64,000 nt of DNA from Pedobacter schmidteae (GCF_900564155.1 NZ_LS999839.1:3345097-3409096); one strand, 5' to 3'. Positions 1 to 9,137 are shown, counted from the stretch's first letter. Made by a program: numbers and translations. The notes: generated by a model not told the origin, from the letters alone.

Positions 1-1
1 T

Positions 2-481
2 AAAGGAGTAGTGCTGAACCCGTTTTTTCGCAAGTTCGCTGACGTATCTGTAATCGACGCCGGAACCACTGCTTCGGCGGCAATTGTAAACTACACATTT
101 CCCTACATGCGACTGGCAGAGATGTACCTGATTGCTGCTGAGGCCGAGAACGAAATGAACGGACCGGCAAATGCCTATCAGTATATCAATGAAATCAGGA
201 AAAGGGCCAGGGTAAACAAAGCAGATCTGACTAATGTTCCTGACCTGACCGGGCTTTCAAAAGATCAGTTCCGGGCTGCGGTACTGATGGAACGGAAATG
301 GGAACTTTGCCTGGAAGGTAGTACCTGGTTTGATTTAAAAAGAACAGATAATTTTCAGCTCATTCAAACACGTAGGGGTAGCGGTTTGACCAACCCAATA
401 GGGCTTTACAACCAAACCTGGCTGATTCCCGATAATGAGGTTGTAAACAATAATATTGCTCAGAATCCACGCTATCATTAA
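2..481 (+). CDS. SusD/RagB-family outer-membrane lipoprotein, C-terminal fragment (5' truncated by window)
   Basis: The reading frame is open from base 2, so only the last ~159 residues of the gene are here. The visible part has the typical SusD C-terminal pattern: the 'YMRLAEMYLIAAEAENE' helix, a 'YINEIRKRARV' segment, 'MERKWELCLEGSTWFDLKRT' and a final 'NPRYH'. SusD proteins are surface lipoproteins that hand glycans to a SusC TonB receptor, which should lie just upstream of the window. The stop is 10 nt before the start of the beta-helix gene, so the two are probably co-transcribed. The family call is firm; the substrate is unknown. Confidence 0.9.
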   Translation, partial: KGVVLNPFFRKFADVSVIDAGTTASAAIVNYTFPYMRLAEMYLIAAEAENEMNGPANAYQYINEIRKRARVNKADLTNVPDLTGLSKDQFRAAVLMERKWELCLEGSTWFDLKRTDNFQLIQTRRGSGLTNPIGLYNQTWLIPDNEVVNNNIAQNPRYH

Positions 482-491
482 TATATTGTAT

Positions 492-2849
492 ATGAAAAAG
501 ATCAAATTAACGTTAGTTGTTATTCTGAGTTTTTTACTGCTGAATGTTTATGGTTCAGATAAATTGCTCTTTGTTTCCACTAAAGGGAATGACAACAATC
601 CGGGTACAAAGGAGAAACCCTTGGCTACCTTAAAAAGGGCGCAGGCAGCGGTAAGGTCATTAAAAGGGAAGGTAACGGTTTATATTCGCGGTGGTGTGTA
701 TTATCTTTCCGAGCCTTTGGTTTTTACGAATAAGGATTCGCGTGCGCAAGGTGCTGAAGTTATCTTTAATGCTTACCCGGGTGAAAAGGTTGCCGTTAGT
801 GGTGGCCGTCCGCTTTTATTAAAATGGGAAGGTCACGGGGGCGCTATCAAAAAAGCAAAAGTTGGACAATCATTGCTTTTTGATCAGTTGTTTATCAATG
901 GCAAGCAGCAACGGATGGCTCGATATCCTAATTATAACCCCGGAATTAAGATTTTTGGTGGTTATGCAGCAGATGCCACTGAGCCGACCAGGGTAAAACG
1001 ATGGAGCAATCCTGAAGGAGGATTTGTGCATGCGATGCATAAACACGAATGGGGCGGCTACCAGTACCAGATTATGGGCAAGACCGACAAGGACAGCCTT
1101 TTATTGGAAGGTGGTTATCAGAACAACCGGCAAATGGGGATGCATCATAAAAACCGTTTTGTGGAGAATATTTTTGAGGAACTGGATACCGTTGGCGAAT
1201 GGTTTCTTAATAAAAAAGAACAGATGCTTTATTATTATCCACCCGCTGGTATCGACCTTTCAAAAGCATTGGTAGAAGTTCCATTGCTGGAGTCGGTTTT
1301 TGAATTTAGGGGAACTGCAGAAAATCCGGTGAAAAATATCAGCATTGAAGGGATTGAGATTAAACACACTTTAAGAACCTTTATGAAGACCAAAGAGCCT
1401 TTGTTACGTAGTGACTGGACTATCTACCGGAGCGGGGCTTTATTTATGGAAGGTGCAGAAAACTGTTCGGTAAAGAACGTTTTTTTCAATACAGTAGGAG
1501 GGAATGCCATTTTTATGAGCAATTACAATCGAAACAATAAAGTAGAGGGCTGTCATATTGCTTATGCAGGTGCCAGTGGCGTTTGCTTTGTGGGAGATCC
1601 GAAAGCGGTGCGTTCTCCAAGTTTTGAGTATCATGAATTTGTGCCTTTAAAAGATATGGACACCCTTGTTGGCCCTAAAACCAATAACTACCCGGCCAAT
1701 TGCAGTGTAGAGAATACGTTGATGTATGGATTGGGACAGGTAGAAAAACAGGTGGCCGGTGTACAGATATCTATAGCTATGGACATCACGGTAAGCCACA
1801 ACACCATTTATAATGTTCCGCGGGCAGGTATAAATATTAGCGAAGGAACCTGGGGTGGACATGTGATTGCTTATAATGATGTATTTAATACCGTATTGGA
1901 ATCGGGAGATCATGGCGCTTTTAACTCCTGGGGGAGAGATCGTTATTGGCATCCCGACTACAAACAGTTGTCTGATTTAACTGCAGCCCATCCTAATTTG
2001 GTGAGTCTTGATGCCATTAAAACGGTTACTATTCACGATAACCGCTTCAGGTGCGACCATGGTTGGGATATTGATCTGGACGACGGTTCTTCAAATTATC
2101 ATATTTATAATAATGTATGTTTGAATGGAGGGTTGAAACTACGGGAAGGTTTTAACCGCATTGTTGAAAATAATATTATGATCAACAATTCTTTTCACCC
2201 ACACGTTTGGTTTAAAAATAGTGGAGATATATTCAGGTATAATATTGTGGGCAACAATTATGCACCTATCCGATTGCAAGCCTGGGGCAAACAGGTGGAT
2301 TTTAATCTATTTCCGGATCAGAATGCATTACTTGAAGCACAAAAAGAAGGGGTTGATGCACACTCGGCATTTGGTCAGCCAGGTTTTATTAATGCGGCTT
2401 CCGGCGATTACCGCGTAAACCCGGAATCACCGGCACTTAAGCTTGGGTTCAAAAACTTCCAGATGAACAGGTTTGGGATAACTTCAGCTGCTTTGAAGGC
2501 TGTTGCTCAAGCGGTTCAGTTGCCTGCGGTTGTAACTGACGTTAAAGGATCGGGAACTGAAAAATATGATTTTTTTGGAGCTGTTGTTAAAAACCTCAAT
2601 ACATTAGGTGAACGTTCTGCAACAGGAATGGCAAGCGAAACGGGGGTACTGGTTTTAGATGTCCCAAAAAATAGTGTACTGCATGGAAAGCTATTGCCAA
2701 ATGATGTGATCTTAGGTCTGAATAGTGCAGATGTGAAAGATGTGAAAAGTCTTGCCAGGATTAGAATGGGACTTCAATTTCATTCGAGTACAAAGATTGA
2801 GGTGTTTAGAAATCAAAGTGCCAGGCAATTGGAAATCCCTTTAAAGTAA
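492..2849 (+). CDS. Secreted right-handed parallel beta-helix protein with C-terminal PDZ-like domain
   Basis: A 785-residue exported protein. I start it at the ATG at 492 because that gives a clean signal peptide (MKKIKLTLVVILSFLLLNVYG); an upstream in-frame start at 456 would overlap the SusD gene. Residues ~20-130 carry the 'VSTKGNDNNPGTKEKPLATL' and 'YIRGGVYYLSEPLVF' signature of beta-helix carbohydrate-active proteins, as in GH141/GH120-like families. Asn-rich coils such as 'VENNIMINNS' follow to ~660. The last ~70 residues ('VPKNSVLHGKLLPNDVILGLNS') read as a PDZ-like domain. It is probably a glycan-degrading enzyme of the upstream SusCD locus. Family and substrate cannot be fixed from sequence alone, and the PDZ fusion is unusual for a glycan enzyme. 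Confidence 0.75.
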   Translation: MKKIKLTLVVILSFLLLNVYGSDKLLFVSTKGNDNNPGTKEKPLATLKRAQAAVRSLKGKVTVYIRGGVYYLSEPLVFTNKDSRAQGAEVIFNAYPGEKVAVSGGRPLLLKWEGHGGAIKKAKVGQSLLFDQLFINGKQQRMARYPNYNPGIKIFGGYAADATEPTRVKRWSNPEGGFVHAMHKHEWGGYQYQIMGKTDKDSLLLEGGYQNNRQMGMHHKNRFVENIFEELDTVGEWFLNKKEQMLYYYPPAGIDLSKALVEVPLLESVFEFRGTAENPVKNISIEGIEIKHTLRTFMKTKEPLLRSDWTIYRSGALFMEGAENCSVKNVFFNTVGGNAIFMSNYNRNNKVEGCHIAYAGASGVCFVGDPKAVRSPSFEYHEFVPLKDMDTLVGPKTNNYPANCSVENTLMYGLGQVEKQVAGVQISIAMDITVSHNTIYNVPRAGINISEGTWGGHVIAYNDVFNTVLESGDHGAFNSWGRDRYWHPDYKQLSDLTAAHPNLVSLDAIKTVTIHDNRFRCDHGWDIDLDDGSSNYHIYNNVCLNGGLKLREGFNRIVENNIMINNSFHPHVWFKNSGDIFRYNIVGNNYAPIRLQAWGKQVDFNLFPDQNALLEAQKEGVDAHSAFGQPGFINAASGDYRVNPESPALKLGFKNFQMNRFGITSAALKAVAQAVQLPAVVTDVKGSGTEKYDFFGAVVKNLNTLGERSATGMASETGVLVLDVPKNSVLHGKLLPNDVILGLNSADVKDVKSLARIRMGLQFHSSTKIEVFRNQSARQLEIPLK

Positions 2850-2866
2850 AAACGACCGATACGAGC

Positions 2867-2910
2867 GATAGCCGGAGTTCCTTTGAACTCCGGCTATCTT
2901 GTTATAATTT
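2867..2910. terminator. Bidirectional rho-independent terminator
   Basis: A perfect 14-bp stem (GATAGCCGGAGTTC at 2867-2880, its complement at 2885-2898) with a 4-nt loop, followed by a T-rich stretch. It lies between the convergent beta-helix and AraC genes. Confidence 0.8.
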
Positions 2911-2939
2911 TTTACGCAGCTGTAATCATGTTCGTTTGG

Positions 2940-3767
2940 TTACAGCTGCTTTCGAAATTCTGTAAGCGATAGCCCTGTTTCCCGTTTAAAATATCTGCCC
3001 ATATAAGACGGGTCCACAAAATTTAATTTGTATGCAATTTCATTGATGCTTTTATCTGTCGATTTCAGTAGGGCTTTTATTTCAAGAACTACCTGCCGAT
3101 TGATCAAATCCTTTGGCACCTCGGCTAAAAAGTCTTTCGTTATCTGCGATAAATAAAAAGGGGTAATATGAAGTTGTTCTGCATAAAAGGCAACATCACG
3201 GTGCATTCTCGCATGTTTACCAATCAGGTCCCAAAATTTCCAGCACAATTCTTCCTTTCTGCTAAATTGCTGTTCTTTCTGAAGGACTGTTTGGTTCATT
3301 TGTTCAGAAATAGCTAAAAATAGATTCTGAAAGTGACTGCATAACATTCTTTTTAGATAGACTGCGCAATGGTTCAGTATATAGTGGCACTGTTGATCCC
3401 AAAAAAATAATTGTTGCTGTTGTAGCTTATTTAGTCGTTGCACAGGATAGTGATGTAAATAACTAAAAAGGTTATTGGGCAAGTCAAAGGCTATATCGCT
3501 GGCAAAGGGCTTATCTATCATAAAACATTGTATCCTGAAGTCTGGCGTTTTACGCTGAAACATGACCATATCATCTTCCGATAACACCAGGACCGACGCT
3601 TTGTTTATTCGATACGTTTTGAAGTTGATACTTACCAATGCGTTTCCATCACGTACGTAAATCAATACAAGGTACGACAGTTTTAAAGGCGAGCCTACCT
3701 GTCCGTTTAAAGCACTTTCGCTATACTTTATCCCAATGTCGATGCTGGTAAATAGAGAAGTATCCAA
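2940..3767 (-). CDS. AraC-family transcriptional regulator
   Basis: 275 residues. The C-terminal ~100 residues form the double helix-turn-helix of AraC/XylS regulators: 'DVAFYAEQLHITPFYLSQITKDFL' (first HTH) and 'SINEIAYKLNFVDPSYMGRYFKRETG' (second HTH, canonical 'F-x-D-x-S-x-x-x-R-x-F-K-x-x-x-G' pattern). Residues 1-150 look like a cupin-type effector domain without a clear ligand signature. It faces away from the acetyltransferase gene, and a 7-1-7 palindrome sits between them. The target is unknown; by position it could control itself, the acetyltransferase or the beta-helix locus. Confidence 0.88.
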   Translation of the reverse strand: MDTSLFTSIDIGIKYSESALNGQVGSPLKLSYLVLIYVRDGNALVSINFKTYRINKASVLVLSEDDMVMFQRKTPDFRIQCFMIDKPFASDIAFDLPNNLFSYLHHYPVQRLNKLQQQQLFFWDQQCHYILNHCAVYLKRMLCSHFQNLFLAISEQMNQTVLQKEQQFSRKEELCWKFWDLIGKHARMHRDVAFYAEQLHITPFYLSQITKDFLAEVPKDLINRQVVLEIKALLKSTDKSINEIAYKLNFVDPSYMGRYFKRETGLSLTEFRKQL

Positions 3768-3825
3768 TGTTTTTTGTTTTTATTATTACATAATTTTATG
3801 CTTATATAATGTAGAATGATGTAAT

Positions 3826-3840
3826 TACTTTTCAAAAGTA
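3826..3840. promoter_or_regulatory. Palindrome in divergent AraC/GNAT intergenic region (possible operator)
   Basis: TACTTTTCAAAAGTA is a perfect 7-bp inverted repeat with a 1-nt centre. It lies 59 nt upstream of the AraC start and 140 nt upstream of the acetyltransferase. Position suggests an operator; no binding evidence exists here. Confidence 0.3.
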
Positions 3841-3886
3841 CCTAAACTGCTTAAATTATCATACAGCCCGTGAGGTAAACCACTAT

Positions 3887-3894
3887 TATTTTTG
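3887..3894 (+). promoter_or_regulatory. Candidate Bacteroidota -7 element upstream of acetyltransferase
   Basis: TATTTTTG fits the TAnnTTTG -7 consensus of the Bacteroidota housekeeping sigma. No convincing -33 TTG lies at the expected spacing, so this is a weak call. The gene starts 86 nt downstream. Confidence 0.3.
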
Positions 3895-3980
3895 TCACGG
3901 AAACAGAAAGAAGATTTCCTGATAAAACCCGATGGGGGATTTGTGCGGAGAAAGTCTTCAGAAATTTAAATGATAACACA

Positions 3981-4532
3981 ATGAAACTGACAACAGAAAG
4001 ATTGATTTTACGCCCGTGGGTGGCATCAGATGCAGCAGACTTGTATAAGTATGCAAAAGATGAAAGGATAGGGCCAATAGCAGGATGGGCTCCACACAAA
4101 AGTGTTGAAGAAAGTGCTGAGATTATTAAGACGGTATTTTCAAAAAAGGAAGTCTTTGCGGTAGCGTTAAAGGAAGACAACCATGCCATAGGCTGTATTG
4201 GAATATTGATGGGTAAAGACAGCAACTTTCCGATTAGTGAAGAAGAAGGCGAGGTGGCTTACTGGATTGGTGTACCATTCTGGGGGCAAGGTTTAATACC
4301 TGAGGCTTTAAATGCGATTATTGCGCATGCTTTTGAAACACTAAAACTGAAGGAACTTTGGTGTGGCTTTTTTGAGGAGAATGAAAAGTCGAAGCGGGCA
4401 CAGGAAAAATGTGGCTTTAAACATTCTCATATTGTTGAGAACCAATATAATCAATTTATGAACGACTATCATGTAGAGTATATCAGTCGATTATCAAGGG
4501 TAGAGTGGTTAAACCAGGATCTCAAATCTTAA
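3981..4532 (+). CDS. GNAT-family N-acetyltransferase (RimJ/RimL type)
   Basis: 183 residues, spanning one GNAT domain. The N-terminal 'LTTERLILRPWVASDAADLY' is the typical opening of RimJ/RimL-like acetyltransferases. 'GEVAYWIGVPFWGQGLIPEALNAI' supplies the acetyl-CoA-binding motif A (Q/R-x-x-G-x-G/A type loop). 'FEENEKSKRAQEKCGF' corresponds to the conserved motif B helix. Such enzymes transfer acetyl from acetyl-CoA to an amine, often an N-terminal residue or an antibiotic. The acceptor cannot be read from the sequence. It is a single-gene unit closed by a strong bidirectional terminator. Confidence 0.88.
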   Translation: MKLTTERLILRPWVASDAADLYKYAKDERIGPIAGWAPHKSVEESAEIIKTVFSKKEVFAVALKEDNHAIGCIGILMGKDSNFPISEEEGEVAYWIGVPFWGQGLIPEALNAIIAHAFETLKLKELWCGFFEENEKSKRAQEKCGFKHSHIVENQYNQFMNDYHVEYISRLSRVEWLNQDLKS

Positions 4533-4537
4533 AAGCG

Positions 4538-4596
4538 TTTCTTGAACAAAAAAAAGCCTTTAAATTTAATTTAAAGGCTTTTTTTTGTTCAAGAAA
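4538..4596. terminator. Long bidirectional terminator
   Basis: A 27-bp near-perfect inverted repeat centred on 4565-4569, with the core AAAGCCTTTAAA on the left and TTTAAAGGCTTT on the right and A/T runs flanking both sides. It separates the convergent acetyltransferase and SRPBCC genes and can serve both. Confidence 0.9.
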
Positions 4597-4631
4597 TTGA
4601 AAAACAGCTATTGTTGTATAGAAAATATCAA

Positions 4632-5081
4632 CTAAGCATCAGGTATTTCAGGCTCAACAAGCTTGGCCAGTTTTTCAAGGGATTCCTGCCAGCCCAGGTA
4701 ACACATTTCGGCAGGAATAACAGCTGGAATTCCTGTCTGCGTAATTTTTATCTCTGTACCTACAATCACTTTGCGGAGCCAGACAGAGGTAATCATTTCA
4801 CCCGGCAAATTTGGGTCATCAAATTTATCTGAGTACTTCAAAAATTCATTAGCTTTTAGCTCAAGGTATTCACCTCCAAATGAGTGCCCGTTGCCCGTGG
4901 TAAAATTGTGAAAAGACATTTTGAAGGAACCTCCAACCCGTACATCAAATTCATGTACAGTACAAAGGAATCCGTAAGGAGGTAACCAGGAAGCCATTGC
5001 CAAGGCTTCGGTAAATGCACGATATACTTTTTCTGGTGATGCTTTAAGCACCCTGTGTAAAGAAACATTGTTGTCTGACAT
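4632..5081 (-). CDS. SRPBCC / AHSA1-like START-fold protein
   Basis: 149 residues from the ATG at 5081. I prefer this to a start at 5153, which would add a basic, low-complexity 24-residue extension with no domain. 'SLHRVLKASPEKVYRAFTEALAMASWLPP' is the classic start of the activator-of-Hsp90-ATPase-1-like (AHSA1) SRPBCC family. The end 'GWQESLEKLAKLVEPEIPD' is the usual C-terminal helix. These small cytoplasmic proteins have a hydrophobic pocket; the ligand is generally unknown. It is a stand-alone gene. The ~290 nt upstream are AT-rich, and I find no convincing regulatory element there. Confidence 0.85.
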   Translation of the reverse strand: MSDNNVSLHRVLKASPEKVYRAFTEALAMASWLPPYGFLCTVHEFDVRVGGSFKMSFHNFTTGNGHSFGGEYLELKANEFLKYSDKFDDPNLPGEMITSVWLRKVIVGTEIKITQTGIPAVIPAEMCYLGWQESLEKLAKLVEPEIPDA

Positions 5082-5375
5082 AAGATTAAGTTTTTTTATT
5101 CCTACTCGTTTGGCTTTTCGGTTTCGCCCGTTTTTGAGTGGTTGCTGCTCCACATATTAGCTGAGATTGACTTTACAAATATGCTGGTAAAGGTGGATAT
5201 CAGTCGGGTGGATGTACGTCAAATTAACGGGGAGTTTACGACAAGTAGTATTTTTTTATTTTGTTTTTTAAAATATTTTTCTGTCTATTTATATATTGTT
5301 GACGTACCCGTTTTTATTTTGTTAAATTTTTATAGAATAAATAAATAGTGAATGTCTAAATAAAATTCTCGTCAT

Positions 5376-8189
5376 ATGAATACAATGATCAAAGAAATAT
5401 CAAGGAAGAAACCAAGTTCAAAATGGATTAGTCTCTTATTGTTGCTGACCTTTTTTATGGCATCTGGAGTTGGAAAAGGATTCCCTGAAAATAAAAAGCC
5501 CGTTGTAAAAAACAGGTACGATGCAGAAAACGTTAAAATAAATGGTACAACCAGTGAGATTATTACTGATAAGCGACTGAGTAACGGAAAGGGAATGACC
5601 TTAAAAGCGGGAGCGAAAGCTGCCCTTGACGGTGAACGCCTTGTGGCAGATTTGACCTTTAACGTAAAATTGCCTGCTGCCGGACGGTATGTGATGCGCA
5701 CTTTTGCGGTAACGGACGAAGAAGGTGCCGGTCTGATGAAAAAGGCGAAAACCAAATATGAGTCGATGTTTATCAGGATTCAAATTGATGACCATCGCCC
5801 AACAAAAAGAGTGGTTTATGTGCCTTGGGACAGGCCCTTACAAACTTCAGGGAAGTTTGAGTTTACAGGTTTGGAGCAGCAGATAAAAATATGGTTGCCA
5901 CGGGGGGTACGAATGGAATATTTGGAATTTGTACCGTATGTTGCGCCGACAGTGCCTGCTAAGGCTGAAGCTTATAGGCCAAAGATTGTACCTCCTTCAA
6001 GCCGACCACGTTTGTGGGTAAATAAAGAATCCTTACCGGTGGTGAAAGCAGCATTGGCGCATGGCGAAAATAGTCCTGCCTGGAATAAAGTAAAAGGGGC
6101 TGCACTTGCTCCCTTTGATTTTAAATTTGATCCAGACGCGGAGATGAGTTTTAATGCTGCTCTTGAAACGGCTGCGGAAAACAAAGCATTTTATTATCTC
6201 ATGACGGGTGATAAAAAAGTAGGTAGAGAAGCGGTTAAATTGATGGATGATTATCTTTCGAGGGTGGAATTTGGGAACTTATTGGATATCACCCGAGAAA
6301 TTGGACGTGCCATCACCACTGCTTCAGAGGTATACGATTGGTGTTATGATTTGCTTACTGAGCAGGAAAAACAGATTTTCTGCAGCAATCTGATGAGACT
6401 GGCAGATGATATGGAGATTGGCTGGCCTCCTTTTCTGCAAAAAGTAGTTAATGGTCATGGAAATGAAGCACAGGTTTGTCGCGATTTGCTATCGATGAGT
6501 ATAGCCATATATGACGAAAATCCAATCCCATATCGCTATACTTCCTATGCCATTTTAGAGGAATTGGTTCCAATGAGAAAATTTGAATATCAGTCGCCAA
6601 GGCATAATCAAGGAGTGAATTATGGTGCATATCGTTTTGGTTGGGATATGCATGCCGCATGGTTATTTTATAGGATGACAGGTAAGCCTGTTTTTGATGA
6701 TAATATCAAAGAGGTTCGTAATTACTGGCAGTACATGCGTACACCCGATGGACAGATGCTGCGCGATGGAGATGGCTTCGGATCGGCGGCTCCTGGTAAA
6801 TCATACTATTGGTCGGCCCCCCTTACCACCTTATTATGTTATGCCTATGCAGCTGACCCTTTGTTGAAGGCCGACTTTCAACGTCAGGGTGGTTTGCCAA
6901 ACAGCCCTGTGCTATTCCTATTGTTAAACGATCCGAATTTGAAAGCAGAGCCTGGTCGAGACGCATTGCCTTTGACCAAGGATTTTGGAAAAGTATTGGG
7001 CTCAATGGTGGCCCGCACAGGCTGGAATTTTGGTGATAAAAGCAATGATGTTGTGGCCGAGATTAAAGGTGGAGGCTATGTTTTTGGAAATCATCAGCAC
7101 AGCGATGCAGGTTCGGTACAACTGTATTATCGTGGCTTTCAATTCGGTGATTTGGGGCTATATAAATTTTATGGTACGCCCTACGACATGAATTTTAACA
7201 AACGTTCTATAGCACACAGCATGATGCTTGCGGTTGACCCTTCAGAGAAATTTCTTACTTCTGAGGCTAATGATGGTGGTACACGTTTTGTCCAAAAGCA
7301 CCCCGTTTCACCAGAAGATGTTCAAAATAACCCGATGTTCAACAACGGGAAGGTATTGTCTGCCAGTTTTGGTCCTTCCAAGCTCAAACCTTTTTTTAGT
7401 TATTTTGCGGTAGACCTGAAAAATGCCTATTCCGATAAAATAACGGCATATAATCGGAGTATGATGTTTTTAAATCTGGATAGGGAGGATATTCCCGCGG
7501 CATTGATTTTGACCGATGAAATGTTAACAGCTAAACCTGAGTTTAAAAAATATTGGCAAATCAATTCCCACCATCAACCTGAATTGTCAGAAAAAGGTGT
7601 AGTGCTGCAAAATCAGTTAGGGGGGCTTATTGGAAAGGCACATGTGGACATATTGTTGCCATTGGTGGCAGAACGAAAGCTTCAGGTTTTAAGCGGCGAT
7701 GATGCAAACAGTTCGTTTCAAGTTAGATACGATGTACCTGTTAGCAGCCTGGCAGAAGCAAAAGGGCATCGAGTTGTTGTGACGCCAAATAAAGAAAGCA
7801 ACACAGATCATTTTTTGAGTGTGATTCAGTTAACTTCAGGTAATACTAAACCACTTCCGGTAATTCACAATGTGACACCTGTAAGTAATGTCATTGTGCT
7901 GGCCGATAGGGTGTTGAGTTTGAATAAAGGACTGAAATTAATTGATCAACCCTTTTCATTAAAGATCCCTGCTAAAGGCAATTATAAGGTCGTTTTGGCC
8001 GGAATGCAGGCAGGCGACTGGAATGTGCTGAGTACGGATGGCAAAGTGAAATTCAATGTTAAGGTAAAGGAAGGAGAAAATACTATATTTTTTACTGGCA
8101 ATAGCTTAGTTTATAACATTACACCCGGACTGCTACCCAATGTAAAAATGCTTAGTATCAATGAAAATGAGATGCCAGGAAATAAATAG
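5376..8189 (+). CDS. Large heparinase II/III-family (PL21-like) polysaccharide lyase
   Basis: 937 residues with an N-terminal hydrophobic export signal (~17-32). Residues ~45-190 form an extra beta-rich region missing from classical 772-aa heparinase II. From ~205 the lyase begins ('SSRPRLWVNKES', compare '[10 protein letters not shown]' in heparinase II). Every key heparinase II position has a counterpart: His361 and Glu364 in 'NGHGNEAQ', Tyr416 in 'NQGVNYGAYRF', and His573 in 'GNHQHSDAG'. Zn-site counterparts are His575, Asp592 and His614. It should cleave uronic-acid-containing polysaccharide by beta-elimination in the periplasm or at the surface. It is clearly divergent from the HepB in this window, so the substrate may differ. 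The next gene is an AraC regulator 56 nt downstream. Confidence 0.85.
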   Translation: MNTMIKEISRKKPSSKWISLLLLLTFFMASGVGKGFPENKKPVVKNRYDAENVKINGTTSEIITDKRLSNGKGMTLKAGAKAALDGERLVADLTFNVKLPAAGRYVMRTFAVTDEEGAGLMKKAKTKYESMFIRIQIDDHRPTKRVVYVPWDRPLQTSGKFEFTGLEQQIKIWLPRGVRMEYLEFVPYVAPTVPAKAEAYRPKIVPPSSRPRLWVNKESLPVVKAALAHGENSPAWNKVKGAALAPFDFKFDPDAEMSFNAALETAAENKAFYYLMTGDKKVGREAVKLMDDYLSRVEFGNLLDITREIGRAITTASEVYDWCYDLLTEQEKQIFCSNLMRLADDMEIGWPPFLQKVVNGHGNEAQVCRDLLSMSIAIYDENPIPYRYTSYAILEELVPMRKFEYQSPRHNQGVNYGAYRFGWDMHAAWLFYRMTGKPVFDDNIKEVRNYWQYMRTPDGQMLRDGDGFGSAAPGKSYYWSAPLTTLLCYAYAADPLLKADFQRQGGLPNSPVLFLLLNDPNLKAEPGRDALPLTKDFGKVLGSMVARTGWNFGDKSNDVVAEIKGGGYVFGNHQHSDAGSVQLYYRGFQFGDLGLYKFYGTPYDMNFNKRSIAHSMMLAVDPSEKFLTSEANDGGTRFVQKHPVSPEDVQNNPMFNNGKVLSASFGPSKLKPFFSYFAVDLKNAYSDKITAYNRSMMFLNLDREDIPAALILTDEMLTAKPEFKKYWQINSHHQPELSEKGVVLQNQLGGLIGKAHVDILLPLVAERKLQVLSGDDANSSFQVRYDVPVSSLAEAKGHRVVVTPNKESNTDHFLSVIQLTSGNTKPLPVIHNVTPVSNVIVLADRVLSLNKGLKLIDQPFSLKIPAKGNYKVVLAGMQAGDWNVLSTDGKVKFNVKVKEGENTIFFTGNSLVYNITPGLLPNVKMLSINENEMPGNK

Positions 8190-8245
8190 ATAAAAAATGC
8201 AAGGTCGGTACGTAGATTGAGGTGGTATAATTTAAAGTCTACCTC

Positions 8246-9064
8246 ATGAGTCTGTATAGCATTTATAATACTATAAATTTTATCGAAGGTCACTACGATG
8301 AACTGATTTCGATAAAGCAGCTGGAGGAGGTTTCTAATTACTCGTATCGAAATATTCAGCGTATTTTTAAATATACCTGCGGTGAAACGATTGGGGCTTA
8401 TCAGAAAAGGCTTAAGGTAGAAAATGCCTATAAACTGATTCTTTATACTAAAGATAGTCTTACAACTATTGCGCTTAAGGTAGGTTTTGCCAATCTGGCC
8501 TCGTTTTCCAAAGCTTTTAAGCTGCATTTTGGTTGTTCGCCTAAGGACGCAAAGTTAAAAAAGGAACTTTTACTGGCTGAACACCATATCGTTCCGGTAA
8601 TTTCGGATGTTTTGCTAAAGCCAGATATCATTTACCTCCCAGCTACAAAGGTGTATTACGAAAGTACCCTTACCAATTATGTAAATGAGGAGATAGAATT
8701 GTTATGGGATAATTTTATGCAACACGAATTTCCAGTACAGGGAACGGTCTATTTTGGCGTAATAGCCGACGAGCCGCTGATCAAAGAAGAGCTGAATTGT
8801 AGGTATGATGCCTGTGCCTCTGTTCAGGCTGTGCGCCAAAAACTTCCTTCAAAAATGATATTGGGCGGAAGGTATGCACAGTTTATTCATAAAGGAAGTT
8901 ATGATACCATAGAAGAAACCTACAAAAAGATCTATGCAGGATGGATTCTGAATACTGAACTGGAATTTGCCCATACACCTATGGTTGAAAGATACCTGAA
9001 ACATGCCGACAGTGCTGATGAGGAAGCAGAGCAGCTGACGGCCATATTATTGCCGATTAAATAA
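8246..9064 (+). CDS. AraC-family regulator with GyrI-like effector-binding domain
   Basis: 272 residues. The DNA-binding part is N-terminal (residues ~8-105): 'ISIKQLEEVSNYSYRNIQRIFKYTCGETIGAYQKRLKVENA' then 'LTTIALKVGFANLASFSKAFKLHFG'. Residues ~115-272 match the GyrI/Rob effector-binding fold, with 'IIYLPATKVYYEST' near its start and 'GGRYAQFIHKGSYDTIEETYKKIY' near its end. The order HTH then GyrI is that of Rob/SoxS-like multidrug sensors. It follows the PL21-like gene by 56 nt and could be co-transcribed, but its family usually senses small hydrophobic molecules rather than sugars. Confidence 0.88.
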   Translation: MSLYSIYNTINFIEGHYDELISIKQLEEVSNYSYRNIQRIFKYTCGETIGAYQKRLKVENAYKLILYTKDSLTTIALKVGFANLASFSKAFKLHFGCSPKDAKLKKELLLAEHHIVPVISDVLLKPDIIYLPATKVYYESTLTNYVNEEIELLWDNFMQHEFPVQGTVYFGVIADEPLIKEELNCRYDACASVQAVRQKLPSKMILGGRYAQFIHKGSYDTIEETYKKIYAGWILNTELEFAHTPMVERYLKHADSADEEAEQLTAILLPIK

Positions 9065-9104
9065 AGTTGGCAATTTTGGACAATATTGCTGGCGTATACC
9101 TATC

Positions 9105-9112
9105 TAATTTTG
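9105..9112 (+). promoter_or_regulatory. Candidate -7 element (TAATTTTG) of the deiminase gene
   Basis: TAATTTTG matches TAnnTTTG and lies 25 nt before the deiminase start codon. A TTG at 9086-9088 is slightly closer (16 nt) than the usual -33 spacing. Confidence 0.4.
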
Positions 9113-9137
9113 TCCTGTCAAATAATAAATATTAATT

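Noticed and set aside
3851..4225. Minus-strand 124-codon frame overlapping the acetyltransferase
   Set aside because: Antisense to a gene with clear GNAT motifs; translation shows no recognisable features.
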